From JAAOIF01 sp965206195 (lineage in GTDB: Bacteria > Pseudomonadota > Gammaproteobacteria > PS1 > Pseudothioglobaceae), in contig CBDBIZ010000008.1 of the NCBI GenBank assembly GCA_965206195.1, positions 1 to 64,000 on the forward strand: a stretch of DNA of 64,000 nt, read 5' to 3'. Both the position numbers and the translations under genes were made by a program. Position 1 is the first letter of the stretch. Each line of letters begins with the position of its first letter. The notes beneath the pieces were generated by a model. It had not been told where the DNA came from. It saw only the letters and a list, made by a program, of their open reading frames with translations, and ran no database searches. Below, one piece after another: positions 16,672 to 25,980 of the stretch.

Positions 16672-16731
16672 ATATAACACGGTGTATAATGCATACCCTT
16701 CGGGATACGCCCCATACACAGAACGTTATAT
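16672..16731 (+). other. attC-like site 7 (short, 60 bp)
   Basis: Left box ATATAAC, right box GTTATAT. Arms GGTGTATAATGCATACCC and GGGATACGCCCCATACAC pair around TTC. The flanking ends CCATATAAC and GTTATATGG are complementary. Nearly the same short site occurs at 52647. Confidence 0.9.
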
Positions 16732-16748
16732 GGTATTAAAAAAACAGA

Positions 16749-17990
16749 ATGATAAAAACAAACTTTACTGTTCTATTCATATTACTCATTCAAACAATAT
16801 TTGGACAAAATAGAACTGACTATTTATCTAATAATAGTATTGATTTAAGAAAAAATAGACCAGCAATAACTGAAAAAAAATTTAATATTATTGGTTTTGG
16901 AGCATTACACGGAAGTGCTAAAACCTATGACGCAGAATTAAATTTAGTAAGTTCATTGGTAGAAAAAAATATTTTTGATTATTATATAATCGAAACCAAT
17001 TATAGTCAAGCATACTATTTTCAAGAATACCTTAAAACAGGGGATGAAAAATTATTACAAGAACTAACCCTTTCTTTTCAAACTATGGTTTCTCAAGAAG
17101 GAACAATCGAAACTTTTAATCATTGGAAAAATATTCGAGAATTAAGCCTAAGACATCCGAATATACCAATTAAAATTATAGGCTGTGATGTAATAAACGA
17201 ATACCGTTTTCCAATTAAACATATTTTGCATTTAACAACAGGTAATAGTATTTGGAATGAACGAGAAAAACTAGAAAAAGTAAGCCTTGAAGAAAATTTA
17301 AACTTGTCAATATGGAACAAAGAAATAAATTCAATAGTTAAATCTTTCGTTCAAGATTATTTGACAAACAAGGAGGAATACAAAGAACTAATTACTGACA
17401 TTGAAATTTTTGATCATATTATTAGCAATATCAATCACAATTTTGAAGACAAAAGAGAAAGAGAAAAAATCATCTTTGAAAACTATATGTTTTTACATAA
17501 AAAGTTAAACCTATCTGATAAAAAACAATTTGCAAAATACGGTTATTTTCATATTCAAAAAGAACGTGAAGGAAATTACCCATCATTTTTTACTCGGCTA
17601 ATAGAAAATAAAGTTTACGAAAGAAATAACGTAATAACGATAATGGGTTATCTAACAAAAAGCAAAGTCCTTTGGGACAAAAAATATGATAAAAAAGGAG
17701 ATTACAAAACCTATACAACTAAATCAGGTTATGGTATTGCGGACTATTGGAAAGAGTACTTTAAAGGAATTAAATATCTAAAAAAGTCAAGTCTTTCTGA
17801 TTTAACTATGTTTAAACTAAATGGAGAAAACTCACCTTATTTACTTGGGACAGATTTAGTAGAGATTAAAATGTTTCTCAAAGATTACAACACAACTAAA
17901 CTAGAAGGTAAAAACACTTTGCAGTTCGTAGATTACGCTATATTGATTAGCAACTCTAAAGAACAAGTGCCAATCGAAGAAATGAAATAA
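16749..17990 (+). CDS. Exported erythromycin-esterase-like protein, copy 2
   Basis: A 413-aa protein identical to copy 1 except Glu for Gln and Asn for Asp around residues 181-185 (SLEENLNLS against SLQENLDLS). The same EreA-like His54 and Glu82 positions are kept. The cassette is identical from its first base, including the leader, but it ends in a different attC type from copy 1. Confidence 0.7.
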   Translation: MIKTNFTVLFILLIQTIFGQNRTDYLSNNSIDLRKNRPAITEKKFNIIGFGALHGSAKTYDAELNLVSSLVEKNIFDYYIIETNYSQAYYFQEYLKTGDEKLLQELTLSFQTMVSQEGTIETFNHWKNIRELSLRHPNIPIKIIGCDVINEYRFPIKHILHLTTGNSIWNEREKLEKVSLEENLNLSIWNKEINSIVKSFVQDYLTNKEEYKELITDIEIFDHIISNINHNFEDKREREKIIFENYMFLHKKLNLSDKKQFAKYGYFHIQKEREGNYPSFFTRLIENKVYERNNVITIMGYLTKSKVLWDKKYDKKGDYKTYTTKSGYGIADYWKEYFKGIKYLKKSSLSDLTMFKLNGENSPYLLGTDLVEIKMFLKDYNTTKLEGKNTLQFVDYAILISNSKEQVPIEEMK

Positions 17991-17997
17991 GAATGCC

Positions 17998-18128
17998 ATA
18001 TAACAATGTATATAAAAAATAGGCGAAACAGTAATAGATTCAAGGATTTTGGCTCGCATCAATCTTTGTGCTTAACCGAAAGTTTAGCGCTTCATAATCG
18101 CCTACTTTTCATATACTTCCCGTTATAT
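17998..18128 (+). other. attC-like site 8
   Basis: A 131-bp site. Left box ATATAAC, right box GTTATAT. Arms GTATATAAAAAATAGGCG and CGCCTACTTTTCATATAC pair. It is identical to site 9 except near its right end. Confidence 0.9.
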
Positions 18129-18145
18129 GGTATTAAAAAAACAGA

Positions 18146-19387
18146 ATGATAAAAACAAACTTTACTGTTCTATTCATATTACTCATTCAAACAATATTTG
18201 GACAAAATAGAACTGACTATTTATCTAATAATAGTATTGATTTAAGAAAAAATAGACCAGCAATAACTGAAAAAAAATTTAATATTATTGGTTTTGGAGC
18301 ATTACACGGAAGTGCTAAAACCTATGACGCAGAATTAAATTTAGTAAGTTCATTGGTAGAAAAAAATATTTTTGATTATTATATAATCGAAACCAATTAT
18401 AGTCAAGCATACTATTTTCAAGAATACCTTAAAACAGGGGATGAAAAATTATTACAAGAACTAACCCTTTCTTTTCAAACTATGGTTTCTCAAGAAGGAA
18501 CAATCGAAACTTTTAATCATTGGAAAAATATTCGAGAATTAAGCCTAAGACATCCGAATATACCAATTAAAATTATAGGCTGTGATGTAATAAACGAATA
18601 CCGTTTTCCAATTAAACATATTTTGCATTTAACAACAGGTAATAGTATTTGGAATGAACGAGAAAAACTAGAAAAAGTAAGCCTTCAAGAAAATTTAGAC
18701 TTGTCAATATGGAATAAAGAAATAAATTCAATAGTTAAATCTTTCGTTCAAGATTATTTGACAAACAAGGAGGAATACAAAGAACTAATTACTGACATTG
18801 AAATTTTTGATCATATTATTAGCAATATCAATCACAATTTTGAAGACAAAAGAGAAAGAGAAAAAATCATCTTTGAAAACTATATGTTTTTACATAAAAA
18901 GTTAAACCTATCTGATAAAAAACAATTTGCAAAATACGGTTATTTTCATATTCAAAAAGAACGTGAAGGAAATTACCCATCATTTTTTACTCGGCTAATA
19001 GAAAATAAAGTTTACGAAAGAAATAACGTAATAACGATAATGGGTTATCTAACAAAAAGCAAAGTCCTTTGGGACAAAAAATATGATAAAAAAGGAGATT
19101 ACAAAACCTATACAACTAAATCAGGTTATGGTATTGCGGACTATTGGAAAGAGTACTTTAAAGGAATTAAATATCTAAAAAAGTCAAGTCTTTCTGATTT
19201 AACTATGTTTAAACTAAATGGAGAAAACTCACCTTATTTACTTGGGACAGATTTAGTAGAGATTAAAATGTTTCTCAAAGATTACAACACAACTAAACTA
19301 GAAGGTAAAAACACTTTGCAGTTCGTAGATTACGCTATATTGATTAGCAACTCTAAAGAACAAGTGCCAATCGAAGAAATGAAATAA
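18146..19387 (+). CDS. Exported erythromycin-esterase-like protein, copy 3
   Basis: A 413-aa protein identical in sequence to copy 1 (15423), with the same signal peptide and EreA-like motifs. Its attC matches that of copy 2. The tandem set thus pairs the copy-1 protein with the copy-2 attC, a sign of repeated exchange among the copies. Confidence 0.7.
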   Translation: MIKTNFTVLFILLIQTIFGQNRTDYLSNNSIDLRKNRPAITEKKFNIIGFGALHGSAKTYDAELNLVSSLVEKNIFDYYIIETNYSQAYYFQEYLKTGDEKLLQELTLSFQTMVSQEGTIETFNHWKNIRELSLRHPNIPIKIIGCDVINEYRFPIKHILHLTTGNSIWNEREKLEKVSLQENLDLSIWNKEINSIVKSFVQDYLTNKEEYKELITDIEIFDHIISNINHNFEDKREREKIIFENYMFLHKKLNLSDKKQFAKYGYFHIQKEREGNYPSFFTRLIENKVYERNNVITIMGYLTKSKVLWDKKYDKKGDYKTYTTKSGYGIADYWKEYFKGIKYLKKSSLSDLTMFKLNGENSPYLLGTDLVEIKMFLKDYNTTKLEGKNTLQFVDYAILISNSKEQVPIEEMK

Positions 19388-19394
19388 GAATGCC

Positions 19395-19525
19395 ATATAA
19401 CAATGTATATAAAAAATAGGCGAAACAGTAATAGATTCAAGGATTTTGGCTCGCATCAATCTTTGTGCTTAACCGAAAGTTTAGCGCTTCATAATCGCCT
19501 ACTTTTCATATACTAACCGTTAGAT
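19395..19525 (+). other. attC-like site 9
   Basis: Left box ATATAAC, right box GTTAGAT. Same arms as site 8. Only the last bases differ (CTAACCGTTAGA against CTTCCCGTTATA), as expected because the right box is carried by the following cassette. Confidence 0.9.
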
Positions 19526-19556
19526 TTTATTAGTAACCTTTAAACAAAGTAATTAG

Positions 19557-21167
19557 ATGAAAAACCTAAAAACCAGTTTTCTAGCGATCTTGATGCTCTT
19601 GGCTACTTTTTCATGCCAAACAGATGAATTAATCTCACCTCGACTTCCAGAAATCAAAGTTGAGCAAGGAAGATTAAATTTTACTTCGAAAGAAGATTTA
19701 AGCTCTTTCTTAAATCAATATGAAGACGTTGAATTTGAGGATGGATTGAAACCACAAATCAGAGAACTCGAACAAGTGGGATTCAAATCTCTTATGCCAA
19801 CTTTCGAGGAAAGTGAACAATCTAAAATTGAAGAATATGTGAATTTTAGATTAAATGACTTGGCTAAACGAGGGATGATTGACGAAAATGCCAGAACTTC
19901 TTATGACGATGACGACTTACCCGAAGTTGATATTGACGCCTCATTTGCAGATGAACTTGTTGCTGATCCAAATTTTGCATCAATTCTAAATCAGAACAGA
20001 GAAGTTGTTGTGGACGGTACAGTCTACAGATATACTGATTATGGAGTTTTATTCACAAATGTTGAAGCTGCAGAAAGTATCGACCTTGCTATCGATGAAA
20101 TTAACTCAAACAGACTTATTCCTGCAACGAATGGCTCTCCATTATTAGTTTCTCATAATGTTTCTTTGCAAAATGAGCTAATCGAACCAATTCAAATAGA
20201 TGATTGCTTTTTACATGCTGCTCGATGTGGTGGTGGAGGCGGATCCGGTGGCTCTGGTGGAAGATCCGGAGGAGGTTCAGGCGGCTCTGGAGGAGGTTCA
20301 ACAGGACCAACACGAGACGAAATTCGTGACAACCTTAAAGTTTGTGAATACCGATCTAATGTATTGAATAAAATATTTGGACCTTCGGAAAAATGCATAG
20401 ATAAATTCGAAAGTCGCAAAAGAGTTAAAATAAAAACATGGGCACAGAATTATGTTTTATTTGCCTCCACTGGGGTTAAAATCAAGAGCCAAAGTAGAAG
20501 ACTAAGAATTTGGTGGGCTAACAAAATTGATGAGCTTGAATTAGGCTATGCCATTGCCTCATTCAAATACACCGGTATTGGAACATGGCCAAGTTCTGGT
20601 GTGGTTAATCCTGTTGACTTTCATTACGAACTCAATGGATACATTGTGGATCAATATGGAAGATATGTATCAGGAACTACCCCTGCTCGTAACTTATTCA
20701 CGAATTTTCCACTCCCTAATGACCAGCAATTAGTCAAAATATGGGTTTATAAACCAATTCAAGATGTTATCAAGAGCCTAACTGGCAACAGCGTCACGCA
20801 TTTGGAATATTCAGGAAAGGATTTCAATAAGGCAGTCCGAAAATTGGTTGAAAATGCGGTAAAAGAACTCAAGAAGAAAGGTAAGAATATCAATGGTAAA
20901 CCAGAAGCCGTTGTTATTTTCGATGATCCGGAATGGAACAATATGAACTTTGTTTACACTAACTGGAAATCAGTGAAAACCAATGAAAATAAGATTAGTA
21001 AGATTTTCGATTGGAATACCGCCCAAATAGGAATCAAAACAGGAGGATCTGGTACGAATCCAACGTATGGGTCTCCAAAAAAACCTAAAGATTTCAACAT
21101 AGTTTGCTACGGTATGGGAAGAAGAGGTTCCACTTGGAGAGGTGGAAGGATAGTATTAACAGATTAA
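19557..21167 (+). CDS. Lipoprotein with Gly/Ser linker and separate C-terminal domain, copy 2
   Basis: A 536-aa protein, nearly identical to that at 8424. Differences are near residues 476-501: Val for Leu in KSVKTNE, Ile for Val in SKIFDW, and Gly for Ser in GGSGTNP. It has a lipid anchor at Cys20, an acidic N-terminal region, a Gly/Ser linker at about 226-250, and a basic aromatic C-terminal domain of unknown function. The cluster of substitutions in the last ~60 codons, against near identity elsewhere, suggests gene conversion or a recombination breakpoint near 20920. Confidence 0.7.
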   Translation: MKNLKTSFLAILMLLATFSCQTDELISPRLPEIKVEQGRLNFTSKEDLSSFLNQYEDVEFEDGLKPQIRELEQVGFKSLMPTFEESEQSKIEEYVNFRLNDLAKRGMIDENARTSYDDDDLPEVDIDASFADELVADPNFASILNQNREVVVDGTVYRYTDYGVLFTNVEAAESIDLAIDEINSNRLIPATNGSPLLVSHNVSLQNELIEPIQIDDCFLHAARCGGGGGSGGSGGRSGGGSGGSGGGSTGPTRDEIRDNLKVCEYRSNVLNKIFGPSEKCIDKFESRKRVKIKTWAQNYVLFASTGVKIKSQSRRLRIWWANKIDELELGYAIASFKYTGIGTWPSSGVVNPVDFHYELNGYIVDQYGRYVSGTTPARNLFTNFPLPNDQQLVKIWVYKPIQDVIKSLTGNSVTHLEYSGKDFNKAVRKLVENAVKELKKKGKNINGKPEAVVIFDDPEWNNMNFVYTNWKSVKTNENKISKIFDWNTAQIGIKTGGSGTNPTYGSPKKPKDFNIVCYGMGRRGSTWRGGRIVLTD

Positions 21168-21176
21168 TAAGTTTCA

Positions 21177-21223
21177 TCACTTGGTCGGTCTTTGTTAGCC
21201 GACCAAGTGATTTAAGTTTTTCC
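21177..21223 (+). terminator. Intrinsic terminator, copy 2
   Basis: The ACTTGGTCGG and CCGACCAAGT arms are kept while the loop differs from copy 1 (TCTTTGTTAG against CATTTCTTAG). Conservation of the stem with a changed loop supports a functional hairpin. A T-rich tract follows. Confidence 0.75.
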
Positions 21224-21226
21224 AGT

Positions 21227-21796
21227 ATGACTAGAATATCAATAATACTTTCTTTGGCTGCTTATATGTTTGTCAGCAAAGCCTCAGGTCAGTCAAAAGA
21301 AAACTACTTTAAAATAGATGGCGGCTATTTATCAGGAATTGGCAATATCAATTATGATAATCAAGTTGAATTCGTTAATCAAAGTAAAGCTTTTAGACTA
21401 AGAATATCTTATGGCATTTTTGTTAATTCTAAAACTTCAGTAGGATTAGGCTTAGGGTTAGACGGATATCATAATCCACAACACAATACTCTGCCAGTCT
21501 TCCTCGAAGTGAGAAGATTTATAAGTAGTGATGAGAACTCTCTATTCGCTTTTTTGAATTTAGGTACTGCTCTAAAAATCAGTCAGGAATTCGAGAAAGG
21601 ATTTCATTTCTCATCCGGACTTGGATATATAATAAAAAGAAGAAAAATAAGTTTTCTTCCTGCGATTGGAATAAACATTCAAAATATAGCTGATGGTAGG
21701 GCAATTTTAATAGACCCTTCAACAAATCAAGTTGAATTCATTAACTCTAAGATAACGCTGAGCAGTCTTTCATTTAATCTTGGAATTCAGTTTTGA
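21227..21796 (+). CDS. Small outer-membrane beta-barrel-like protein, copy 2
   Basis: A 189-aa protein with the same sequence as the copy at 10094: signal peptide, glycine-rich beta strands and a C-terminal Phe strand (SFNLGIQF). It sits between the terminator hairpin and the small lipoprotein, and the latter overlaps its stop by 4 nt. Confidence 0.65.
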   Translation: MTRISIILSLAAYMFVSKASGQSKENYFKIDGGYLSGIGNINYDNQVEFVNQSKAFRLRISYGIFVNSKTSVGLGLGLDGYHNPQHNTLPVFLEVRRFISSDENSLFAFLNLGTALKISQEFEKGFHFSSGLGYIIKRRKISFLPAIGINIQNIADGRAILIDPSTNQVEFINSKITLSSLSFNLGIQF

Positions 21797-22428
21797 AGAA
21801 AACAAACCTTTTCCTTCTAGTACTTTTTACAGCATGTTCAAGTACCAAAATAATTAAGTATTCTGCTCTCCCTCAAATAGTTGTGGGAGAAGAAATTCTT
21901 ATGATGGACATTAAAAATTTACCTGAAATCCAACAATACAATTTGTTTCAAACTGGCAGTAAAATTCTGTCTGAATCAAATAAATTGAAATTTATTCCAG
22001 AACTTGAATATGATCTAGCAAATGAAGGCATTGGTAAAGAGCAATTTTACCGTAACTCTGTCCCCGACTCCATAATTTCCATTCTTGCAACTAAAACGAA
22101 TAGCCGCTACATTTTATATGTTAAGAAGATTAGTTCGAAAAAAGGGGCGGCTTTTGGCTCTTACACTCCTCTAGAACTAGATAAGTATAACTCACATTAT
22201 TATCAAGAAAGCGAAACAAATAGTGCCAGCCTACTTTTCAGAATAATCGATACAAAAGTTAATTTGACTGAAAGCAAATTTCAGATCAATACGAAGATTA
22301 ATCCTTTGATCATCAATGAGAATAATGGAGAAACAAGAGTTAACCCAACCACAGAATTAACTGCGATCACAAAAGCCTTTGAAAAAGGAATGAAGCAATT
22401 AAAAAAGGGTGTAGTAAAGCAACGATAA
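21793..22428 (+). CDS. Small lipoprotein, intact copy
   Basis: A 211-aa protein from a TTG start overlapping the previous stop (TTGA). Lipobox FTAC (Cys15 in LLVLFTACSS). The mature domain has alternating strands (SRYILYVKKISSKKG, SASLLFRIIDTKVN) and a helical C-terminus (AITKAFEKGMKQLKKG). No family recognised. It is the third gene of a module with a lipid-anchored large protein and an outer-membrane-like protein, so an envelope role is likely. Confidence 0.7.
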   Translation: MKKTNLFLLVLFTACSSTKIIKYSALPQIVVGEEILMMDIKNLPEIQQYNLFQTGSKILSESNKLKFIPELEYDLANEGIGKEQFYRNSVPDSIISILATKTNSRYILYVKKISSKKGAAFGSYTPLELDKYNSHYYQESETNSASLLFRIIDTKVNLTESKFQINTKINPLIINENNGETRVNPTTELTAITKAFEKGMKQLKKGVVKQR

Positions 22429-22432
22429 CAAA

Positions 22433-22549
22433 ATCTAACAGACACTAAAATGAATATGCGAACTGAGTTATCTGATAGGACTATGCAAACTGGAAACTTC
22501 AGTGCTTCTAGCAACTGGGGTGCATACTCATTTTAGCTGGACGTTATGG
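22433..22549 (+). other. attC-like site 10
   Basis: Left box ATCTAAC, right box GTTATGG. Arms CTAAAATGAATATGCG and TGCATACTCATTTTAG pair. AAATCTAAC complements the cassette opening GTTAGATTT at 19519. Confidence 0.92.
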
Positions 22550-22671
22550 GCAATTTGAGTTAATCTAATATTCACGTTCGGAGTGTTTTTCGTACTTCGG
22601 CAACCTGATTAGCAGGAAAATAAGAAAAAGGAAAATCAAATAATTCATTTGTCTGTAACGGGAGAAAGCCA

Positions 22672-22740
22672 ATGGGATGGGTTTTTCTTTGGTGGGCGTG
22701 TTGCCTGTGTCTGACGCTCCTTAATTCATCAGATGCGTAA
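22672..22740 (+). CDS. Possible 22-residue hydrophobic peptide in cassette leader
   Basis: The 210-bp leader between the attC and the toxin-like gene holds a short frame MGWVFLWWACCLCLTLL ending NSSDA, preceded by GGGAGAAAGCC. It repeats identically in the two other copies at 26588 and 28371. Because those copies are identical throughout, this is no proof of coding. Confidence 0.25.
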   Translation: MGWVFLWWACCLCLTLLNSSDA

Positions 22741-22761
22741 ATCATCTAAAAATTTAAAAAG

Positions 22762-23773
22762 ATGAACAATTTATTAATGATGTGTCCGCTTAAGTTTAAC
22801 CCGGAATTGTCATTAGAAAATCTATTACGTCCATAAATCACTTCAAAACAGACACTTAACATAGACTTGCCGAATCACCATAGCGGTGCTATGCCTCTCG
22901 ACATAAGTGCCTGTTTTATTGTGCTTTATGTCCTCATGACGATTCCTAATGACAAATCCGGGTTTAAAATAAGTAGCATTCGAGTGATACGGTTTTTATT
23001 GGTTCTAGCTGTCCTCTTTTCTTCTCAATCTTGTAAACAAGATAATGAGGTAGAAGACAATTTATTGAATCCAAATGACTTACAAATGCTGGGAAGGGCG
23101 ATGAAATCATTTGATTTTAAAAGGCCCGTTACGAGAAATAATTTTGATGATTTTTTTGATAAGGAATTAGGAAAAAAATCCTCTAATGAAGTTTTGGATG
23201 ACACTCTCTTCAATATCTGGTTTTAGTTTTTTATCTAACGACATTAGATATTCACAAGCTAGGGTAAACATGAGTCAACTTTTTGATAATGCGAATTTAT
23301 CAGAAGAAGCATCTGAGTATGCAGAACGTATTCAGGCTCTTTTTGATGATTCAGAATATGCTCGCATTGATTTTTATAACGAGACAGTTGATAAACTTGA
23401 AATTATTCAAAATGAAATTGAATCAGAGCAGAATATGTTGAATGAATCAGAGAAACAATCTTTGATAATATCATGCGAATTGCTTTCCGTCAACCTCAAT
23501 GATTTACTTACAATGTCTGAGCAGTTATTTGAGGAAAGTGACTCCGCAGGTAGATGCAGGTGGTTATGCAGAGCTTGGCGTAAAGTAAGGTCCGTTGTTG
23601 TTGGGGTAGTCGTAGGTACAGTTGTCGGAATAACTCAAGGTAGTGGTGTTATAGGTGGCATAATTGGTGGCGTTTCGTTTGCAGCTGATGCATTCATTAA
23701 CGATAGGTGCTACGGTGCATTTCAATGTGGGAGTTGGACTCAGCACTGTGTAACTGGGGCATGTCTATATTAA
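22762..23773 (+). pseudogene. Bacteriocin-like precursor, MITE-inserted and frameshifted, copy 1
   Basis: The original start is probably ATG at 22762 (MNNLLMMCPLKFK). A 163-bp MITE plus a 5-bp target duplication entered after codon 11, adding 168 bp, exactly 56 codons. The inserted sequence has a stop (TAA) but re-opens in the same frame from a TTG at 22867 or ATG at 22891, leading into the native signal peptide (FLLVLAVLFSSQSC). At about 23210-23226 the frame shifts by +1 and continues to 23773. The C-terminus is RCRWLCRAWRKVRSVV, a ~40-residue Gly/Val stretch, then DRCYGAFQC and CVTGAC, like the intact gene at 4644. The gene is probably broken unless slippage restores it. Confidence 0.75.
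22800..22962 (+). mobile_element. MITE, 163 bp, copy 1
   Basis: The ends are CCCGGAATTGTCATTAG and CTAATGACAAATCCGGG, inverted repeats with one mismatch, flanked by TTTAA on both sides (22795-22799 and 22963-22967). It has no transposase. Further copies lie at 26716, 28499, 59982 and 62270, the last two in inverse orientation. Confidence 0.9.
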
Positions 23774-23796
23774 CGAACATTTTAAACTAAAAAAAC

Positions 23797-24222
23797 ATGA
23801 AAAACGTAAAAAATCTGATACTTCTATTAATGCTCTTTGGCAGTTTTATGAGTTGGAGTAAAGGAAGATTACCGATTAGTGAAGAATATGAGCAAAGAGT
23901 AAAAATTGATGCTTTCTTATCAAAAAGATTCATAAAAAATTACAAGAATGAATCTAAGATTCCTTTTGCTACATACGTTAATCAAAAGGTGATAATAACA
24001 GTTAGTGATAATGATCTGAAAATTGAATCGAAAAAGGGGTATTTGAATTTCATAATTAAATATGATGACATACTCTCGGTTAAAAGAACAAATGCACTAC
24101 TCATTTTTCCTAATCTAATTACCTTGAAGACTAAACGTGGAGAAAAGCTTGTCTTTTTTACTTATAAGCGTCGAGAATTAATCGATAAGATACGAGCCAA
24201 ATTAAAAGTAGAAAGCCCATAA
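23797..24222 (+). CDS. Exported PH/GRAM-like small protein, copy 1
   Basis: A 141-aa protein with an N-terminal signal segment (KNLILLLMLFGSFMSWS). The mature domain has PH-like strands (QKVIITVSDNDLKIES, YLNFIIKYDDILSVKR, NLITLKTKRGEKLVFF) and a closing helix (KRRELIDKIRAKL). It matches the partner at 5480 in layout but not closely in sequence. It stays intact although the neighbouring toxin-like gene is disrupted, as expected for an immunity gene under selection (inference). It lies 23 bp after the toxin-like gene. Confidence 0.65.
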   Translation: MKNVKNLILLLMLFGSFMSWSKGRLPISEEYEQRVKIDAFLSKRFIKNYKNESKIPFATYVNQKVIITVSDNDLKIESKKGYLNFIIKYDDILSVKRTNALLIFPNLITLKTKRGEKLVFFTYKRRELIDKIRAKLKVESP

Positions 24223-24332
24223 CAGTAGATAAAAATGAATGCGCCTGCTTTTTCATAGAGAGTAAGAAGTAAAACAGAACTTCATAGCTTTTAGAGAGTG
24301 TGGGCGCACTCATTTTATCAAAGCCGTTAGTG
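24217..24332 (+). other. attC-like site 11
   Basis: Left box CCATAAC, right box GTTAGTG. Arms GATAAAAATGAATGCGCC and GGGCGCACTCATTTTATC pair. GCCCATAAC complements the opening GTTATGGGC at 22543. Confidence 0.92.
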
Positions 24333-24378
24333 AAAATGTAGGAAGTACCTACGAGTATTAAATTAAACCAAAAAACAA

Positions 24379-25980
24379 ATGAAACACTTACGGCTAATTG
24401 TAATGGCAGCAGTAATTCTAGGAATTACATGGTCTTGCCAAACAGATGAAAACTTAGAACTGAGTTCTGGTGAGCAATTCCTTTCCATCGAAGATATGGA
24501 AGGAATGACCAAGCTTGGTCAACAGCTTGAAAACCCCTACTCAGTTGAAAACATGAAGAAGGCGCTAGAAAGCCTCAAGGCTTCTAATCCTAATGGACGA
24601 ACAAGCGGAGAAATAGAAATCACTACCACTCATTTTTATATCAAGTTCAAGCCAAAAAATGAAGATGAACTGGACATCCTTCAAAAGGATTCAACCCTAA
24701 TCCTCTACACGTATCCTCTGGATTATGAAATTGAAGAAGCAGGAGATTTTTATCATGATCCTACAATTCCTATCGACCAACCAACCTATCAATACTGTGC
24801 AGTAGAAGTAGATAAAGAACTTCCTGAAGGAGTAGAATATGAGCTTCTGGCAGAGCTTTTTATACCTGATGAAGATGAAGAAGACGATGAATCAGTTATC
24901 AATGGCCGTATTGTCTCCTTTGATCTAATTGAAGCATTAGTAGATAAATCTCTCCGTCTTACCAATAATTGGGAAGAGCCTTTGGCACATGACGAGAGTA
25001 TTGACCATGAACATACCAGTTTACCTAACGCTAGAGGCAGAAGATGTCGATGGAGACCAGCTGGAACGATTAGGGTTTGGGATGATAACCTAAATCGGTT
25101 TGAAGGTGTGGAAGGGGTAGAAGTAAGAGCTAGGAGGTGGTTCACAACTCATGAAGGCATAGCAAACTCTCAAGGGTATTATTCTTGTAATGGTAGATTC
25201 AGGAGAGATGCTAACTATAGCATCAAATGGGAAAGGTATCAATTTCTAATAAGGGATAAGTGGTTATCTGCTGCAAAATACGATGGCCCAAAAAAGAGAG
25301 GGAATTGGGATTTAAATATCAGAAATGGATCGCAAGGGTATTATGCAATGATTTTTCTTGCCGCTCATCACTATTACTATAAAAACATAAAGGGACTTAG
25401 GAGGCCTCCTCAAAATGGGACTTTCAAAACCCAAATGAAAATTAGAGCTTATCTCCAAAATCTTTATAACGGAAATGTATTGGGGAGACACAAGGAAGGA
25501 AGAAGATTTCTAGGCCTTGGGTCTCAAATAAAAATTTATACCTACACAAGGTCGGCAGAAGATACCTACAGCACTGTAATACATGAACTAGCTCACGCTT
25601 CGCATTGGGATTTAAAAAGGAGTGACTTTGATGATTCCGAGAGTATTGTCAAAGAATCTTGGGCAGCAGGTGTTGAGTGGGAATTGACCAGAATGAGGTA
25701 TACTGATTATGACCGGGGATTTTTTGGTAATTATACAGGTGTTGTGATCGATATGATTGATTCACACCCTAATATTGACCCAACAACAGGGCTTCCGGAG
25801 AATATAAATAGTGGATCAGAGATATTAACACAAGATAATGTTACTGGTTACACAATTCGTCAACTAGAAGATGCACTACAAGGGAAAAAATCATGGAACA
25901 GTTGGAGAGATAACATTAAAAACAGATATAACAATGGTACGAGAAACAATTTGGATGCGCTATTTACTCATTGGAATTAG
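24379..25980 (+). CDS. Zinc metalloprotease-like lipoprotein (HELAHASHW)
   Basis: A 533-aa protein, lipobox TWSC (Cys20). The N-terminal region has the family signature LGQQLENPYSVENMKKAL followed by FYHDPTIP and a beta-rich pro-region. A carboxypeptidase-regulatory-like segment follows (GVEGVEVRARRWFTTHEGIA, then NSQGYYSCNGRFRR). The catalytic motif HELAHASHW starts at His402, and VKESWAAGVEWEL about 25 residues later supplies the likely third zinc ligand or Glu, as in gluzincins. The C-terminus is conserved across six cassettes (GYTIRQLEDALQGKKSW, then NNLDALFTHW). It is a surface-anchored peptidase by inference. The next gene overlaps its last 26 nt. Confidence 0.8.
   Translation: MKHLRLIVMAAVILGITWSCQTDENLELSSGEQFLSIEDMEGMTKLGQQLENPYSVENMKKALESLKASNPNGRTSGEIEITTTHFYIKFKPKNEDELDILQKDSTLILYTYPLDYEIEEAGDFYHDPTIPIDQPTYQYCAVEVDKELPEGVEYELLAELFIPDEDEEDDESVINGRIVSFDLIEALVDKSLRLTNNWEEPLAHDESIDHEHTSLPNARGRRCRWRPAGTIRVWDDNLNRFEGVEGVEVRARRWFTTHEGIANSQGYYSCNGRFRRDANYSIKWERYQFLIRDKWLSAAKYDGPKKRGNWDLNIRNGSQGYYAMIFLAAHHYYYKNIKGLRRPPQNGTFKTQMKIRAYLQNLYNGNVLGRHKEGRRFLGLGSQIKIYTYTRSAEDTYSTVIHELAHASHWDLKRSDFDDSESIVKESWAAGVEWELTRMRYTDYDRGFFGNYTGVVIDMIDSHPNIDPTTGLPENINSGSEILTQDNVTGYTIRQLEDALQGKKSWNSWRDNIKNRYNNGTRNNLDALFTHWN

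Larger units (their letters stand above)
19519..22313 (+). repeat. Duplicated three-gene cassette, copy 2 (intact)
   Basis: Matches 8387-11180 at offset 11133. This copy continues intact to its own attC at 22433, so it represents the ancestral cassette GTTAGATTT to AAATCTAAC. Confidence 0.92.

Noticed and set aside
15423..19387. Macrolide-resistance gene array
   Set aside because: Similarity to EreA is limited to the first ~60 mature residues and the key motif is degenerate. A resistance label is not supported.
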